From Lonepinella sp042485795 (GTDB lineage Bacteria; Pseudomonadota; Gammaproteobacteria; Enterobacterales; Pasteurellaceae), in assembly GCF_042485795.1 (NCBI RefSeq), contig NZ_CP169368.1, positions 1,116,001 to 1,180,000 of the forward strand: DNA of 64,000 nucleotides. The letters are read 5' to 3'. Below are positions 8,984 through 17,942 of the stretch, one piece after another. A program made the translations under genes and the position numbers. The notes under the pieces were generated by a model. It made no database searches. It was not told the origin of the DNA and was given only the letters and a program-made list of their open reading frames with translations. Position 1 is the stretch's first letter, and the number at the start of each line of letters is the position of its first letter.

Positions 8984-9925
8984 ATGAAAATCGTCTTTCT
9001 TGACAGTACAGCATTACCAAAACACATTCCGATTCCACGCCCAAATTTTGATCATCAATGGGTTGAATTTGAATATACATCAGCGGATCAGGTGCTTGAA
9101 CATGCTCAAGATGCAGATATTGTGATTACTAGTAAGGTTGTGTTTAATCGTGAGAATATGCGTCAGTTACCTAAATTAAAATTAATCGCTCTCACCGCTA
9201 CAGGCACAAACAATATCGATTTAGTCGCTGCTAAAGAGCTTGGTATTAGCGTAAAAAATGTTACAGGCTATTCTTCTGTTACGGTACCTGAGCATGTATT
9301 AGGCTTTATTTTCAGTTTAAAACATAGTTTACATTTGTGGTATCATGATCAGTTACAAGGCAAGTGGGCGGAAAGCAAACAATTTTGTTATTTTGATTAC
9401 CCCGTGACGGATGTAAAAGGTTCTACTTTAGGTATATTCGGTAAAGGTTGTTTAGGTACAGAAGTAGGACGTTTAGCCAGTGCTTTAGGTATGAAAGTAC
9501 TTTATGCCGAACATAAAAATGCCACCCAATGCCGTGCTGGTTATACGCCATTTTATGAAGTATTGGCTCAAGCAGATATTTTAACCTTGCATTGCCCCTT
9601 AACACCAGACACCCAAAATTTAATTAACGCAGAAACCTTAGCCCATTGTAAAAAGGGGGCATTGTTGATTAATACGGGGCGTGGACCTTTAATTGATGAG
9701 CAAGCGGTAGTCGATGCGTTAAAAAGTGGGCAATTAGCAGGGGCAGCACTTGATGTATTAGGCAAAGAACCACCAGCCAAAGATAATCCGTTAATTGTGG
9801 CGGCTCAAACCTTACCAAATTTGATTATTACACCACATATAGCTTGGGCATCAGATCAAGCAGTAACCATTTTAGCGGATAAAGTGCGGTTAAATTTAGA
9901 AGAATTTGTGAGAACGGGAAAATAA
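8984..9925 (+). CDS. D-isomer-specific 2-hydroxyacid dehydrogenase
   Basis: NAD(P)-dependent oxidoreductase acting on 2-keto/2-hydroxy acids. The 313-residue protein has the split catalytic domain, a Rossmann nucleotide-binding core (GIFGKGCLGTEVGRLA), the catalytic arginine in NTGRGPLIDEQAVVDAL and the catalytic histidine in TPHIAWAS. It looks like the Haemophilus homologue beside lolC, often called a glycerate or hydroxypyruvate reductase type. The substrate cannot be told from sequence. AAGGAG precedes the ATG and the stop overlaps the lolC start by one base. Confidence 0.9.
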   Translation: MKIVFLDSTALPKHIPIPRPNFDHQWVEFEYTSADQVLEHAQDADIVITSKVVFNRENMRQLPKLKLIALTATGTNNIDLVAAKELGISVKNVTGYSSVTVPEHVLGFIFSLKHSLHLWYHDQLQGKWAESKQFCYFDYPVTDVKGSTLGIFGKGCLGTEVGRLASALGMKVLYAEHKNATQCRAGYTPFYEVLAQADILTLHCPLTPDTQNLINAETLAHCKKGALLINTGRGPLIDEQAVVDALKSGQLAGAALDVLGKEPPAKDNPLIVAAQTLPNLIITPHIAWASDQAVTILADKVRLNLEEFVRTGK

Positions 9926-11130
9926 TGAATTTAGGCATTTCAGCGTTTATTGCCTTACGTTACTGGCGAGCCAAAAGTGCGGATCGTTTTGGACGATTAG
10001 TGACTAACCTTGCCAGTAGCGGCATTGTACTTGGTGTGATGGCGTTGATTATTGTTTTATCGGTAATGAACGGGTTAGAACAACATCAAAAACGCCAAGT
10101 TTTATCGAGCTTACCGCATGCGATTGTGATGAAGAAAGACGGTTATTTTGATACTAAACAATTCCAGTCGGAATTGCCTGATTTGAGCCAATTTCAACAG
10201 ATTAACCACGTTACTCTGATTAATCGCACAAACGCAATTTACCAAACTACTCAAGGCGTAAGTGCTGGACAAGTGATTGGCGTGAACAATCCAACGGATG
10301 ATCATCTGTTAAGCTATCTTAAACAAGCTGAACTGGATAATTTATTGCCAACGGGTGAATTTAAGTTAATTATCGGTTCGCAATTAGCTCAGAATTTAAA
10401 TGTGCAAGTGGGCGATAAAATCCGTCTAATGCTTACAGAAAATAGTCAATATACGCCTTTAGGACGTATACCGATGCAGCGATTATTTACCGTGAGTGAG
10501 ATTTATCCTGCTAGTAATGAAGTATCAGGTTATGAAACTTTTGCGAACTTAGCGGATATTGGGCGTTTAATGCGAATTAAACCTGAAAATGCACAAGGCG
10601 TACGATTATTTCTGCAAGATCCTTTTCAAATCACTGAACTTCCCCAAATTTTCCCCGAAGATCAATGGCAAATTGATGATTGGCGAAGTCAAAAAGGCGA
10701 ATTTTTTCAAGCGGTACGCATGGAAAAAAACATGATGGGCTTATTAATTAGCTTAATTATCGTGGTGGCGGTGAGCAATATTATTACCTCATTGAGTTTA
10801 ATGGTGGTGGATAAACAGGGTGAAATTGCGATTTTACAAACCCAAGGCTTAACTAAAAAACAAGTACGGTGGATTTTTATTCTACAAGGTTTTTTTGTGG
10901 GATTAGTGGGAACCTTGATCGGTGCCGTGTTAGGCGTGTTGATCACTCTGTATTTAGGCGATATTGTGAATGCCATTAATCCTGTGGGAATTTATTTACC
11001 AACCGAGATTAATCTGTGGCAAATTGCGGTGATTGTGGTGTTTTCGTTGGGATTGTCGTTGGTATCGACGGTTTATCCGGCGTATCGGGCAAGTAAAGTT
11101 GACCCTGCGGAAGCATTGCGGTATGAGTAG
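9925..11130 (+). CDS. lolC: Lipoprotein-releasing ABC transporter membrane subunit LolC
   Basis: Inner-membrane subunit of LolCDE, which extracts lipoproteins from the inner membrane and hands them to LolA. The 401-residue protein has one N-terminal membrane segment (about 25-47), a large periplasmic domain, and three C-terminal segments with the FtsX-type core (EIAILQTQGLTKKQVRWIF, then SLVSTVYPAYRASKVDPAEAL). It overlaps the dehydrogenase by one base. Unusually, a 517-bp gap filled by an inverted-repeat element separates it from lolD-lolE. LolC versus LolE is assigned by gene order and the MNLGISAFIALRYWRAK start. Confidence 0.92.
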   Translation: MNLGISAFIALRYWRAKSADRFGRLVTNLASSGIVLGVMALIIVLSVMNGLEQHQKRQVLSSLPHAIVMKKDGYFDTKQFQSELPDLSQFQQINHVTLINRTNAIYQTTQGVSAGQVIGVNNPTDDHLLSYLKQAELDNLLPTGEFKLIIGSQLAQNLNVQVGDKIRLMLTENSQYTPLGRIPMQRLFTVSEIYPASNEVSGYETFANLADIGRLMRIKPENAQGVRLFLQDPFQITELPQIFPEDQWQIDDWRSQKGEFFQAVRMEKNMMGLLISLIIVVAVSNIITSLSLMVVDKQGEIAILQTQGLTKKQVRWIFILQGFFVGLVGTLIGAVLGVLITLYLGDIVNAINPVGIYLPTEINLWQIAVIVVFSLGLSLVSTVYPAYRASKVDPAEALRYE

Positions 11131-11580
11131 ATCTTTACTTTTCTTTGCTTGTGCAAAGAAAAGTAACAAAAGAAACACACCCCAACTTCACCGCTTTTCT
11201 TTGCTCGTTTGGCATTTTCTTCACGCTAAATTTTGAACTCGCTACGCTCAGACATGCAAAATTTAGCTAAAAATGCCAAGTCGCAAAGGCGGTTCAGATG
11301 GGAACCCCGATTGGATTGAGCGTGGTAAAAGTGCGGTTGAAAAATGAAAAGATTTAAAAATTTACAGATGAAGTAAAATAATGCTCTGACAAAATGGGGT
11401 CCCCATGTTTGCCGCCTGAAAATGTTTTAATTTGTAGGAAAATGGCGTCTGTCTGAGCGAAGCGAGTTCAGCCATTTTACGTTAAGCAAATTAAAACATT
11501 TTCAGGAAACAAGGCAAACCTGGGGTGTGCTTTCTTTTTGCTTACTTTTACTTTGCACAAGCAAAGAAAAAGTAAGTCGC
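11131..11580. repeat. 450-bp nested inverted-repeat element inside the lol operon
   Basis: The lolC-lolD gap is built of mirrored hairpins. The left end (11135-11166) is a perfect 14-bp palindrome TTACTTTTCTTTGC-TTGT-GCAAAGAAAAGTAA. The right end (11541-11576) is a near copy, CTTACTTTTaCTTTGC with its partner arm. Inside lie hairpin A (11211-11277, arms GGCATTTT/AAAATGCC and CTAAATTTTG/CAAAATTTAG) and hairpin B (11415-11506, perfect 20-bp arms). The loops of A and B are reverse complements over about 20 bases with one mismatch. GGGAACCCC and GGGGTCCCC also mirror each other, and an uptake signal lies near the centre (11329). No coding frame is convincing. Confidence 0.85.
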
Positions 11581-11647
11581 CATCGGCGAAACCCGATTTA
11601 AATAAAATAACCAATTTAAACTAAAAAACTTAACAAAGAATATAAAG

Positions 11648-12328
11648 ATGACAACAGAATTATTAACCTGCAAAAACATCACCAAACACTACCACGACGG
11701 CGAAACCAAAACCCAAGTGCTTAACAACGTTAATTTTACGTTGAACGAAAAAGAATTGGTCGCCATTGTCGGCTCATCAGGTTCGGGCAAAAGCACCCTG
11801 CTTCACACCCTCGGTGGACTGGATCAACCGACCACGGGCGAAGTGTTTATCAAAGGGCAATCGCTACAAAAAGCAAGTAGCGATGAATTAGCTAAATTAC
11901 GTAATCAATATCTCGGTTTTGTGTATCAATTTCATCATTTAATGGCGGATTTCACTGCATTGGAAAACGTGATGATGCCAATGTTAATCGGCAATCAAAA
12001 CAAAACCGAAGCCAAAGATCGGGCGGAAAAAATCTTAAAATCTGTTGGACTTTCGCACCGCATTTCTCACAAACCGTCAGCCTTATCAGGTGGTGAACGT
12101 CAGCGTGTGGCGATTGCAAGGGCGTTAGTTAATAATCCAGCGTTGGTATTGGCAGACGAACCGACAGGGAATTTAGATCGTGCTACCACCGAAAGTATTT
12201 TTGAGTTAATTCAACGACTTAACCAAGAACAGGGTATTGCCTTTTTATTGGTCACGCACGATTTGCATTTGGCGGAAAAATTACAACGTCGCATGATTAT
12301 GCAAGACGGCGTATTGCGAGCGGAGTAG
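11648..12328 (+). CDS. lolD: Lipoprotein-releasing ABC transporter ATPase LolD
   Basis: Cytoplasmic ATPase of LolCDE. Walker A is GSSGSGKST at 42-50, the ABC signature is LSGGERQRVAIARAL, Walker B is LVLADEPTGNLD and the H-loop is LLVTHD. At 226 aa the length matches the MacB/LolD class of small ATPases, and the N-terminal LLTCKNITKHYHDGE is typical of LolD. It is three bases before lolE. Its separation from lolC by the repeat element suggests it needs its own promoter; I saw no clear one in the AT-rich 60 bases upstream. Confidence 0.95.
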   Translation: MTTELLTCKNITKHYHDGETKTQVLNNVNFTLNEKELVAIVGSSGSGKSTLLHTLGGLDQPTTGEVFIKGQSLQKASSDELAKLRNQYLGFVYQFHHLMADFTALENVMMPMLIGNQNKTEAKDRAEKILKSVGLSHRISHKPSALSGGERQRVAIARALVNNPALVLADEPTGNLDRATTESIFELIQRLNQEQGIAFLLVTHDLHLAEKLQRRMIMQDGVLRAE

Positions 12329-12331
12329 GCG

Positions 12332-13570
12332 ATGAATACCGCATTCTTAATTAGTTGGCGTTACCAACGAGCCAAGCAAAAAAATCATTTGGTTTCCCTG
12401 ATTGCATTTTTCTCTACACTCGGCATTGCATTGGGCGTGGCGGTATTGATCGTGGGATTGAGTGCCATGAATGGGTTTGAGCGAGAACTGAATAACCGTA
12501 TTTTAGCCGTTGTTCCTCATGCTGAAATTATATCGGCGGAAAATCAGCCCATAACTGACAAACAACAATTAGTCAGCACCTTGCAACAAGTACCCAATAT
12601 TCAAGGCGTATCGCCTTTTGTCAGTTTTACTGCTTTAGTGGAAAATGGGGCAAAAATGAAAGTGGTGCAAGTGAAAGGAGTGGACAAAACAGCACAAGAT
12701 ACGGTCAGCCGACTAGGGGATTTTGTTCTTGATCAGGCATGGCAATCGTTCTCTAGTCATTCAGGCTTAGTATTAGGCTATGGGATCGCCAAAGAGTTAG
12801 AAGTACAAACAGGCGATTGGGTAACGTTGCTGATTTCGCAAAATAACGGTGAAGACATGGCACAGCCAAGTCGAGAGCGGATTCAGGTGTCGGGAATTTT
12901 ACGTTTAGATGGTCAACTTGATCATAGTTATGCCCTCATGCCGTTAGCCCAAGCACAACAATATTTAGACTACAATGCTAATCAAATTTCAGGTGTCGAT
13001 CTGAAAGTAGCGGATCCGTTTAATATGAATAGCTTGGATTTTTCTGCGTTAAACAGCTATCCACAATTACTCAATTTACAAACTTGGGTGAGCAAATTCG
13101 GCTATATGTACCGTGATATTCAACTGATCCGTACCATCATGTATATTGCCATGGTGCTAGTGATTGGGGTAGCTTGCTTTAATATTATTTCCACGCTGAT
13201 CATGGCAGTGAAAGACAAAGCAGGCGACATTGCGATTATGCGAACATTGGGGGCAAACAACGCCTTTATTAAACGCATTTTTGTTTGGTATGGCTTACAA
13301 GCAGGCATGAAAGGCTGTTTAATCGGCATTGTGTTAGGGGTATTTTTAGCCTTAAATTTAACCGCACTTATTCAAGGTTTAGAAAGCCTGATTGGACGAA
13401 AATTATTATCTGACGGCATTTACTTTGTGGATTTCTTACCAACAGAATTACATTGGCAAGATGTGCTATTCGTGTTGGTTTCTGCATTATTATTGAGTTT
13501 ATTGGCAAGTCTTTACCCAGCCAATCGAGCTGCAAAATTACAACCTGCTCAAGTATTAAGCAGTTATTAA
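12332..13570 (+). CDS. lolE: Lipoprotein-releasing ABC transporter membrane subunit LolE
   Basis: Second membrane subunit of LolCDE. The 412-residue protein has the same plan as LolC: one N-terminal membrane segment, a periplasmic domain of some 220 residues, and three C-terminal segments (GDIAIMRTLGANNAFIKRIF coupling helix; LLASLYPANRAAKLQPAQVL end). The start MNTAFLISWRYQRAKQKN fits LolE. It follows lolD at once and precedes aroG by about 100 bases, as in Haemophilus. An uptake signal lies in the gene near 13359. Confidence 0.93.
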   Translation: MNTAFLISWRYQRAKQKNHLVSLIAFFSTLGIALGVAVLIVGLSAMNGFERELNNRILAVVPHAEIISAENQPITDKQQLVSTLQQVPNIQGVSPFVSFTALVENGAKMKVVQVKGVDKTAQDTVSRLGDFVLDQAWQSFSSHSGLVLGYGIAKELEVQTGDWVTLLISQNNGEDMAQPSRERIQVSGILRLDGQLDHSYALMPLAQAQQYLDYNANQISGVDLKVADPFNMNSLDFSALNSYPQLLNLQTWVSKFGYMYRDIQLIRTIMYIAMVLVIGVACFNIISTLIMAVKDKAGDIAIMRTLGANNAFIKRIFVWYGLQAGMKGCLIGIVLGVFLALNLTALIQGLESLIGRKLLSDGIYFVDFLPTELHWQDVLFVLVSALLLSLLASLYPANRAAKLQPAQVLSSY

Positions 13571-13582
13571 AATAATTGCATT

Positions 13583-13600
13583 GTACTAGTTTACTAGTGC
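13583..13600 (+). promoter_or_regulatory. TrpR-type operator before aroG
   Basis: GTACTAGTTTACTAGTGC contains two ACTAGT half-sites two bases apart, the same architecture as the enterobacterial Trp repressor operator ACTAGTTAACTAGT. It lies 72 bases before aroG. A possible promoter overlaps it: TTTACT (13590-13595), a 17-base gap and TACATT (13613-13618). Repression of DAHP synthase by tryptophan is inferred; no trpR is in the window. Confidence 0.75.
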
Positions 13601-13671
13601 AGAAATTGATGCTACATTAACAGCATGTTTACACGGAAAGTGTTTTATTGATTTTATGAGAGTGATGAACT

Positions 13672-14751
13672 ATGGTAAAAAGTAAAAATGAAATTCGTAT
13701 TGCGAATGACGATACCCGTATTGGTAAAATTGAACAATTATTGCCCCCAGTCGCATTATTAGAAAAATATCCAGCCAGCGATGTAGCGATTAAAACGGTA
13801 AAAGCGGCACGCCTTGAAGCACATAATATTATTCATGGTACAGATGATCGTTTATTAGTCGTGATTGGTCCTTGTTCGATTCATGATCCAAAAGCGGCAA
13901 TGGAATATGCGAACCGATTAAAACCATTACGTGATAAATACAAAGACGCATTACAAATTATTATGCGTGTGTATTTTGAAAAACCTCGTACTACTGTGGG
14001 TTGGAAAGGGTTGATTAACGATCCGTATTTAAACGACAGCTATGCGTTAAATGATGGTTTGCGTATAGCACGTAAATTATTAGCCGATATTAATGATTTA
14101 GGCTTGCCGACCGCTGGCGAATTTTTAGATATGATCACGCCGCAGTATGTGGCGGATTTAATGAGTTGGGGAGCGATTGGTGCAAGAACCACCGAATCGC
14201 AAGTTCACCGTGAATTAGCCTCAGGACTTTCTTGCCCTGTGGGCTTTAAAAATGCCACCAATGGCGGCGTAAAAATTGCCCTTGATGCTATTGGTGCGGC
14301 GGAAGCCCAGCACTATTTCTTATCTGTAACAAAATTTGGACATTCCGCCATCGTTTCTACCAAAGGTAATCAGGATTGCCACATTATCTTACGTGGTGGC
14401 GATAAAGCCACCAATTATGACGCAGAAAGCATTGCCAAAGTCTGTGCCGATATTGAAAAAACAGGACATATTGGTCACGTTATGGTCGATTTCAGCCATG
14501 CCAACAGCAGCAAGCAATTTAAACGTCAAATGGACGTATGCCAATCTATCTGCAACCAATTAGCCCAAGGTTCAAAACAAATTTTTGGCGTGATGGTAGA
14601 AAGCCACTTAGTAGAAGGTCGTCAAGATTTAGTCCCGAATAAACCACTCACTTACGGGCAAAGTATTACCGACGATTGTATCGGTTGGGAAGACACCGAA
14701 ATCTTGTTGCAACAGCTTTCAGAGGCAATTAAGAAAAGAAGAAAAGGGTAA
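13672..14751 (+). CDS. aroG: 3-deoxy-7-phosphoheptulonate synthase, AroG type
   Basis: First enzyme of the shikimate pathway: phosphoenolpyruvate plus erythrose 4-phosphate to DAHP. The 359-residue protein carries RLLVVIGPCSIHD, RVYFEKPRTTVGWKG, GAIGARTTESQVHRELASG and VMVDFSHANSSKQ, almost identical to E. coli class I enzymes, and is closest to AroG (LLPPVALLEKYPA start). AroG enzymes are feedback-inhibited by phenylalanine, yet the operator here is TrpR-like, more like E. coli aroH. It is convergent with the glycan locus across a terminator built from uptake-signal arms. Its product feeds chorismate, hence possibly the aryl starter of the downstream APE cluster. Confidence 0.96.
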   Translation: MVKSKNEIRIANDDTRIGKIEQLLPPVALLEKYPASDVAIKTVKAARLEAHNIIHGTDDRLLVVIGPCSIHDPKAAMEYANRLKPLRDKYKDALQIIMRVYFEKPRTTVGWKGLINDPYLNDSYALNDGLRIARKLLADINDLGLPTAGEFLDMITPQYVADLMSWGAIGARTTESQVHRELASGLSCPVGFKNATNGGVKIALDAIGAAEAQHYFLSVTKFGHSAIVSTKGNQDCHIILRGGDKATNYDAESIAKVCADIEKTGHIGHVMVDFSHANSSKQFKRQMDVCQSICNQLAQGSKQIFGVMVESHLVEGRQDLVPNKPLTYGQSITDDCIGWEDTEILLQQLSEAIKKRRKG

Positions 14752-14771
14752 TTTATTCAGTGAGATAGAAG

Positions 14772-14816
14772 TAGTGCGGTGGAAAAAATAATAGTTTTTT
14801 TCACCGCACTTTTTTG
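14772..14816. terminator. Bidirectional terminator made of inverted uptake signals
   Basis: AGTGCGGTGGAAAAAA (14773-14788) pairs with TTTTTTTCACCGCACT (14795-14810), followed by T residues on plus and, through the internal A-tract, on minus. The arms are a head-to-head pair of uptake signals, a known way such terminators arise in Pasteurellaceae. It separates convergent aroG and the WbaP-type gene. Confidence 0.88.
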
Positions 14817-14817
14817 T

Positions 14818-16230
14818 TTAATAGGCACCATGTCTTTTCAAAACAACATTCACTGTCTTAAGTAAAATAACTATATCATTCCACAATGACCAATTTTTGA
14901 CGTACCAAGAATCAAAGTAGATTCTTTTTTCATAATCAATATCATTGCGTCCACTGATTTGCCATAAACCTGTCATACCTGGTTTTGCCATAAAATAATA
15001 ATCAACATTATTTTGATAATATACCAATTCATCTTCAACAATTGGGCGAGGACCAACAAGGCTCATATTGCCTTTTAGTACGTTAAATAATTGGGGGAGT
15101 TCATCTAAACTATATTGACGCAAGAATTTTCCAATTTTGGTAATTCTTGGATCGTTTTTTAGTTTAAAATCTTTTTCCCATTCTGCTTTTATTTCGCTAT
15201 TGGTGTTTAATAAGGATGTTAGTACTTCTTCTGAGTTTACCACCATAGAACGGAATTTATAACAACTAAATTTTTGTCCGTTTTGCCCAACGCGTTTATG
15301 TTTAAAAATGGCTTTACCGCCATCCCGTTTTATTACATAAGCAAGCCATAACGCAATTGGTGAAAGCATCAAAATTAACATAGACGATAAAATAATATCC
15401 ATAGCACGTTTTATTATACGCGATGATGCTTTTGCTAGATTATTATTGATACGCAATAAAAGCACGTCATAGCTAAATAGAAAAGAAATATCGGTGCTAT
15501 ATAGCGGTAAACCGCGTAAATTGGGAATAACCGAAACATAACGATAATGATGTTTGGCCAATGCTCTGATCCAAAAATCTAATTCTTCTGATTCTTTTTC
15601 TTCTAAGGCGATAATGATTTGTTCAAATTTAGTCGGTGCAATATTTAATAAAAAAAGATCGGTGGCGATATAAACAGGAACGCCTGTATTATTTAATGCA
15701 GATGAATGCTGTTCAGAAACCAAAAAACCTTTAATATTCAAACCTAAATAAGATTCAGACTTTAATGCGTTATACGCATCAATAGCATTTTGTCCAGCGC
15801 CGATAATAAAGGTATCCTTGATATACCATTGAGTATAAATAAGGTATTTTTTGATTAAGAAACGACATAATGGTACGAGAGTAAAGGATATAAACCAAGT
15901 GCCCAGCCATAAACCGCGAGAGAAATCCAATTTAGAAAAAGCCAAAATAGCCAATTCTATAATAGCAAAAATAAAAATAGTACGTAGAATTTCTTTTAAT
16001 TCAAACCAAAATGGTTTACGGTAGGTATAATGACGTAAGCGTAGCCAATACCAAATTATTGCACAGAAGGTAATGCAAAAATGTGTTTGAAAAAATTCAG
16101 CTACATAATTATTTTCAAAAAAATCACTTCTAACATAATGATTATAAGCTAATGACAACAACGCGGCAGAAAAAAGTGAAATAAAATCCACCATTGCTAG
16201 AATATATTTGCACAATATCTGCTTATTCAT
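14818..16230 (-). CDS. WbaP-type undecaprenyl-phosphate sugar phosphotransferase
   Basis: Initiates glycan assembly by moving a hexose 1-phosphate, usually galactose or glucose, onto undecaprenyl phosphate. The 470-residue protein has four N-terminal membrane segments (roughly 10-115), a central Rossmann-like domain (DTFIIGAGQNAIDAYNAL), another membrane segment near 275-300, and the C-terminal catalytic domain: FKHKRVGQNGQKFSCYKFRSM, DELPQLFNVLKGNMSLVGPRP and KPGMTGLWQISGRN. This is the full WbaP/RfbP architecture. It is the last gene of the minus-strand operon. Galactose is likely because of glf nearby, but the substrate is not proven. Confidence 0.9.
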   Translation of the reverse strand: MNKQILCKYILAMVDFISLFSAALLSLAYNHYVRSDFFENNYVAEFFQTHFCITFCAIIWYWLRLRHYTYRKPFWFELKEILRTIFIFAIIELAILAFSKLDFSRGLWLGTWFISFTLVPLCRFLIKKYLIYTQWYIKDTFIIGAGQNAIDAYNALKSESYLGLNIKGFLVSEQHSSALNNTGVPVYIATDLFLLNIAPTKFEQIIIALEEKESEELDFWIRALAKHHYRYVSVIPNLRGLPLYSTDISFLFSYDVLLLRINNNLAKASSRIIKRAMDIILSSMLILMLSPIALWLAYVIKRDGGKAIFKHKRVGQNGQKFSCYKFRSMVVNSEEVLTSLLNTNSEIKAEWEKDFKLKNDPRITKIGKFLRQYSLDELPQLFNVLKGNMSLVGPRPIVEDELVYYQNNVDYYFMAKPGMTGLWQISGRNDIDYEKRIYFDSWYVKNWSLWNDIVILLKTVNVVLKRHGAY

Positions 16231-16243
16231 CGTTATTCCTTCT

Positions 16244-17011
16244 TTAATTTATTTTTCTCAATAAGAATTTAAATGCTTTTTTAAGCATATTTTCAGGTTC
16301 AATGTGGGCAATTGGCAATGAAACAGTGTTAATTTCATTCTTATCCAGCCAAATATTAAACAATCTTTCAGCAATAAAGCCAAACACTCGCTGTTGATAA
16401 GCAGAATAGTCATTTATATCAATACGTTTTTCTAGGTCAAATAAAATATCAAATAACCAAATGCAATATTGTTCTACTAAATCACTGCGCATAATAAACA
16501 TATTGTATAAATGCAACGTGCAACCATTAATAACTTTACGACAACTTTCCATGTAATCAGGATAGCGTTCTTTAATTATTTCTAATGCCACATCGAGATC
16601 TTGAATATGATGTGCATGTTTATAATGTGAATAAATACTCTCAATATAATAATTACGTTTTTTACCTAGAATGCCATCATGTTTTTCTAATTGCGATAAG
16701 ATTTCTTGACGAGACATTATCGACTTGCCTTTAAGGTGAACACCTTGCCCTTTAAAATAACGGCGATAATGATTTAACCCGACATATTCATACTGCTGAA
16801 ATAATCCATTCTTCCACGCCCAAAAAAGTGCTGTTAATTCGCAAAATGTTTTATTTTTTTGTGAAATATTATCACCAGTCTCATCACCTTGAAAGGATAA
16901 TTTCTGCTCACTTAAGATTTTCCCGACTTGAATAGGAAAATAAACATTATCATCGGGTAAAGCATAATCTTTATGGGTAGCAACGAGTACTAAAAGCTCT
17001 TTCACTAGCAA
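16244..17011 (-). CDS. DUF4422 glycan-biosynthesis protein
   Basis: A 255-residue cytoplasmic protein of the DUF4422 family, found in capsule and LPS loci and thought to be a glycosyltransferase. Family signs are the N-terminal LLVLVATHKDYALPDDNVYFPIQ, the block FCELTALFWAWKN and GLNHYRRYF, and TLHLYNMFIMRSD near the middle. There is no signal peptide or membrane segment. It lies 10 bases from the upstream glycosyltransferase and 13 bases from the WbaP-type gene in one operon. The transferred sugar is unknown. Confidence 0.8.
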   Translation of the reverse strand: MLVKELLVLVATHKDYALPDDNVYFPIQVGKILSEQKLSFQGDETGDNISQKNKTFCELTALFWAWKNGLFQQYEYVGLNHYRRYFKGQGVHLKGKSIMSRQEILSQLEKHDGILGKKRNYYIESIYSHYKHAHHIQDLDVALEIIKERYPDYMESCRKVINGCTLHLYNMFIMRSDLVEQYCIWLFDILFDLEKRIDINDYSAYQQRVFGFIAERLFNIWLDKNEINTVSLPIAHIEPENMLKKAFKFLLRKIN

Positions 17012-17021
17012 TTTTCCCCTG

Positions 17022-17942
17022 TTATTTCAAGTAACCGATATGTTGTGTGAAATTTTTTGTCAAGCCATGATAAAGTCCACGCAAAGCGGTCTTTAATCTG
17101 GATCTATTGGGTTTGGTAAATAAATAAAACCACATCACCTTAATACAATATAACCCAGTAATGAGATAACCTTTATATTCAAGCAAATTGCGAATATTAT
17201 TTCGACACATGCAATATAACTTTAATGCCGATTCCGTATCATTAAATTTTAATAAATTAAAAAACATTGGTGTGCCGAGCGTTTTTTCTCGCGGATGATA
17301 AAATGTTGCATTGGTTACGGTAAAAATCTTAAAGCCAAATTTTGCCGCTCTCCATGTGTATTCCATATCATCACCCCAAATAAAATATTCTTTTTTAGGT
17401 AACCCGATTTGCTCAACAAGATGACGAGAAAATAAAATGCCATTAAATGGCATCACAATGTTTGGAATTATGCCATTTTTTGTCTGTTTTTCCACATCTG
17501 AAATCGTGCTTAAAACCGTTTTACGTCTTGGTAAACGAAGTGTAAACGTCAATAATTGCGGTTCATCAATATCAAGCACTAAAGGACCAATATAAATATC
17601 ATCTGAGAGATATTGACATAAGCCACTCAAACAATGCTCAGTAGGCATGCCGTCATCATCCATCAACCAAATATAATCAAATTTTTGTTGATAGGCAAAC
17701 TCAATCCCCGTATAAAATCCACCAGCGCCACCTAAATTTTCAGTCAAATTTAGTAAGGTAAAATTCTCATTATTAGTCCAATTATGTTCAATGAGAAAAT
17801 CCTCTGTGCCATCTTGGCTTGCATTATTCACCACGACAATATGAGCGAGTGTATAGCTTTGTTTTTTTAACGCATTTAAACAAGCTAATAATTGCTGTTT
17901 TCGATTATATGTTACTACCACAGCACAGATAGATTTATTCAT
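17022..17942 (-). CDS. Family-2 glycosyltransferase, galactofuranosyltransferase-like
   Basis: A 306-residue GT-A enzyme with CAVVVTYNRKQQLLACL, VVNNASQDGT, the insertion ENLGGAGGFYTGI and the metal-binding WLMDDDGMP. The combination of NLGGAGGF and DDDG is typical of GlfT2-like and rhamnosyl/galactofuranosyl transferases. Its start codon overlaps the end of glf, the gene for the UDP-Galf donor, which makes galactofuranose the best guess for the substrate. It acts at the cytoplasmic face on the lipid-linked chain. Confidence 0.85.
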   Translation of the reverse strand: MNKSICAVVVTYNRKQQLLACLNALKKQSYTLAHIVVVNNASQDGTEDFLIEHNWTNNENFTLLNLTENLGGAGGFYTGIEFAYQQKFDYIWLMDDDGMPTEHCLSGLCQYLSDDIYIGPLVLDIDEPQLLTFTLRLPRRKTVLSTISDVEKQTKNGIIPNIVMPFNGILFSRHLVEQIGLPKKEYFIWGDDMEYTWRAAKFGFKIFTVTNATFYHPREKTLGTPMFFNLLKFNDTESALKLYCMCRNNIRNLLEYKGYLITGLYCIKVMWFYLFTKPNRSRLKTALRGLYHGLTKNFTQHIGYLK

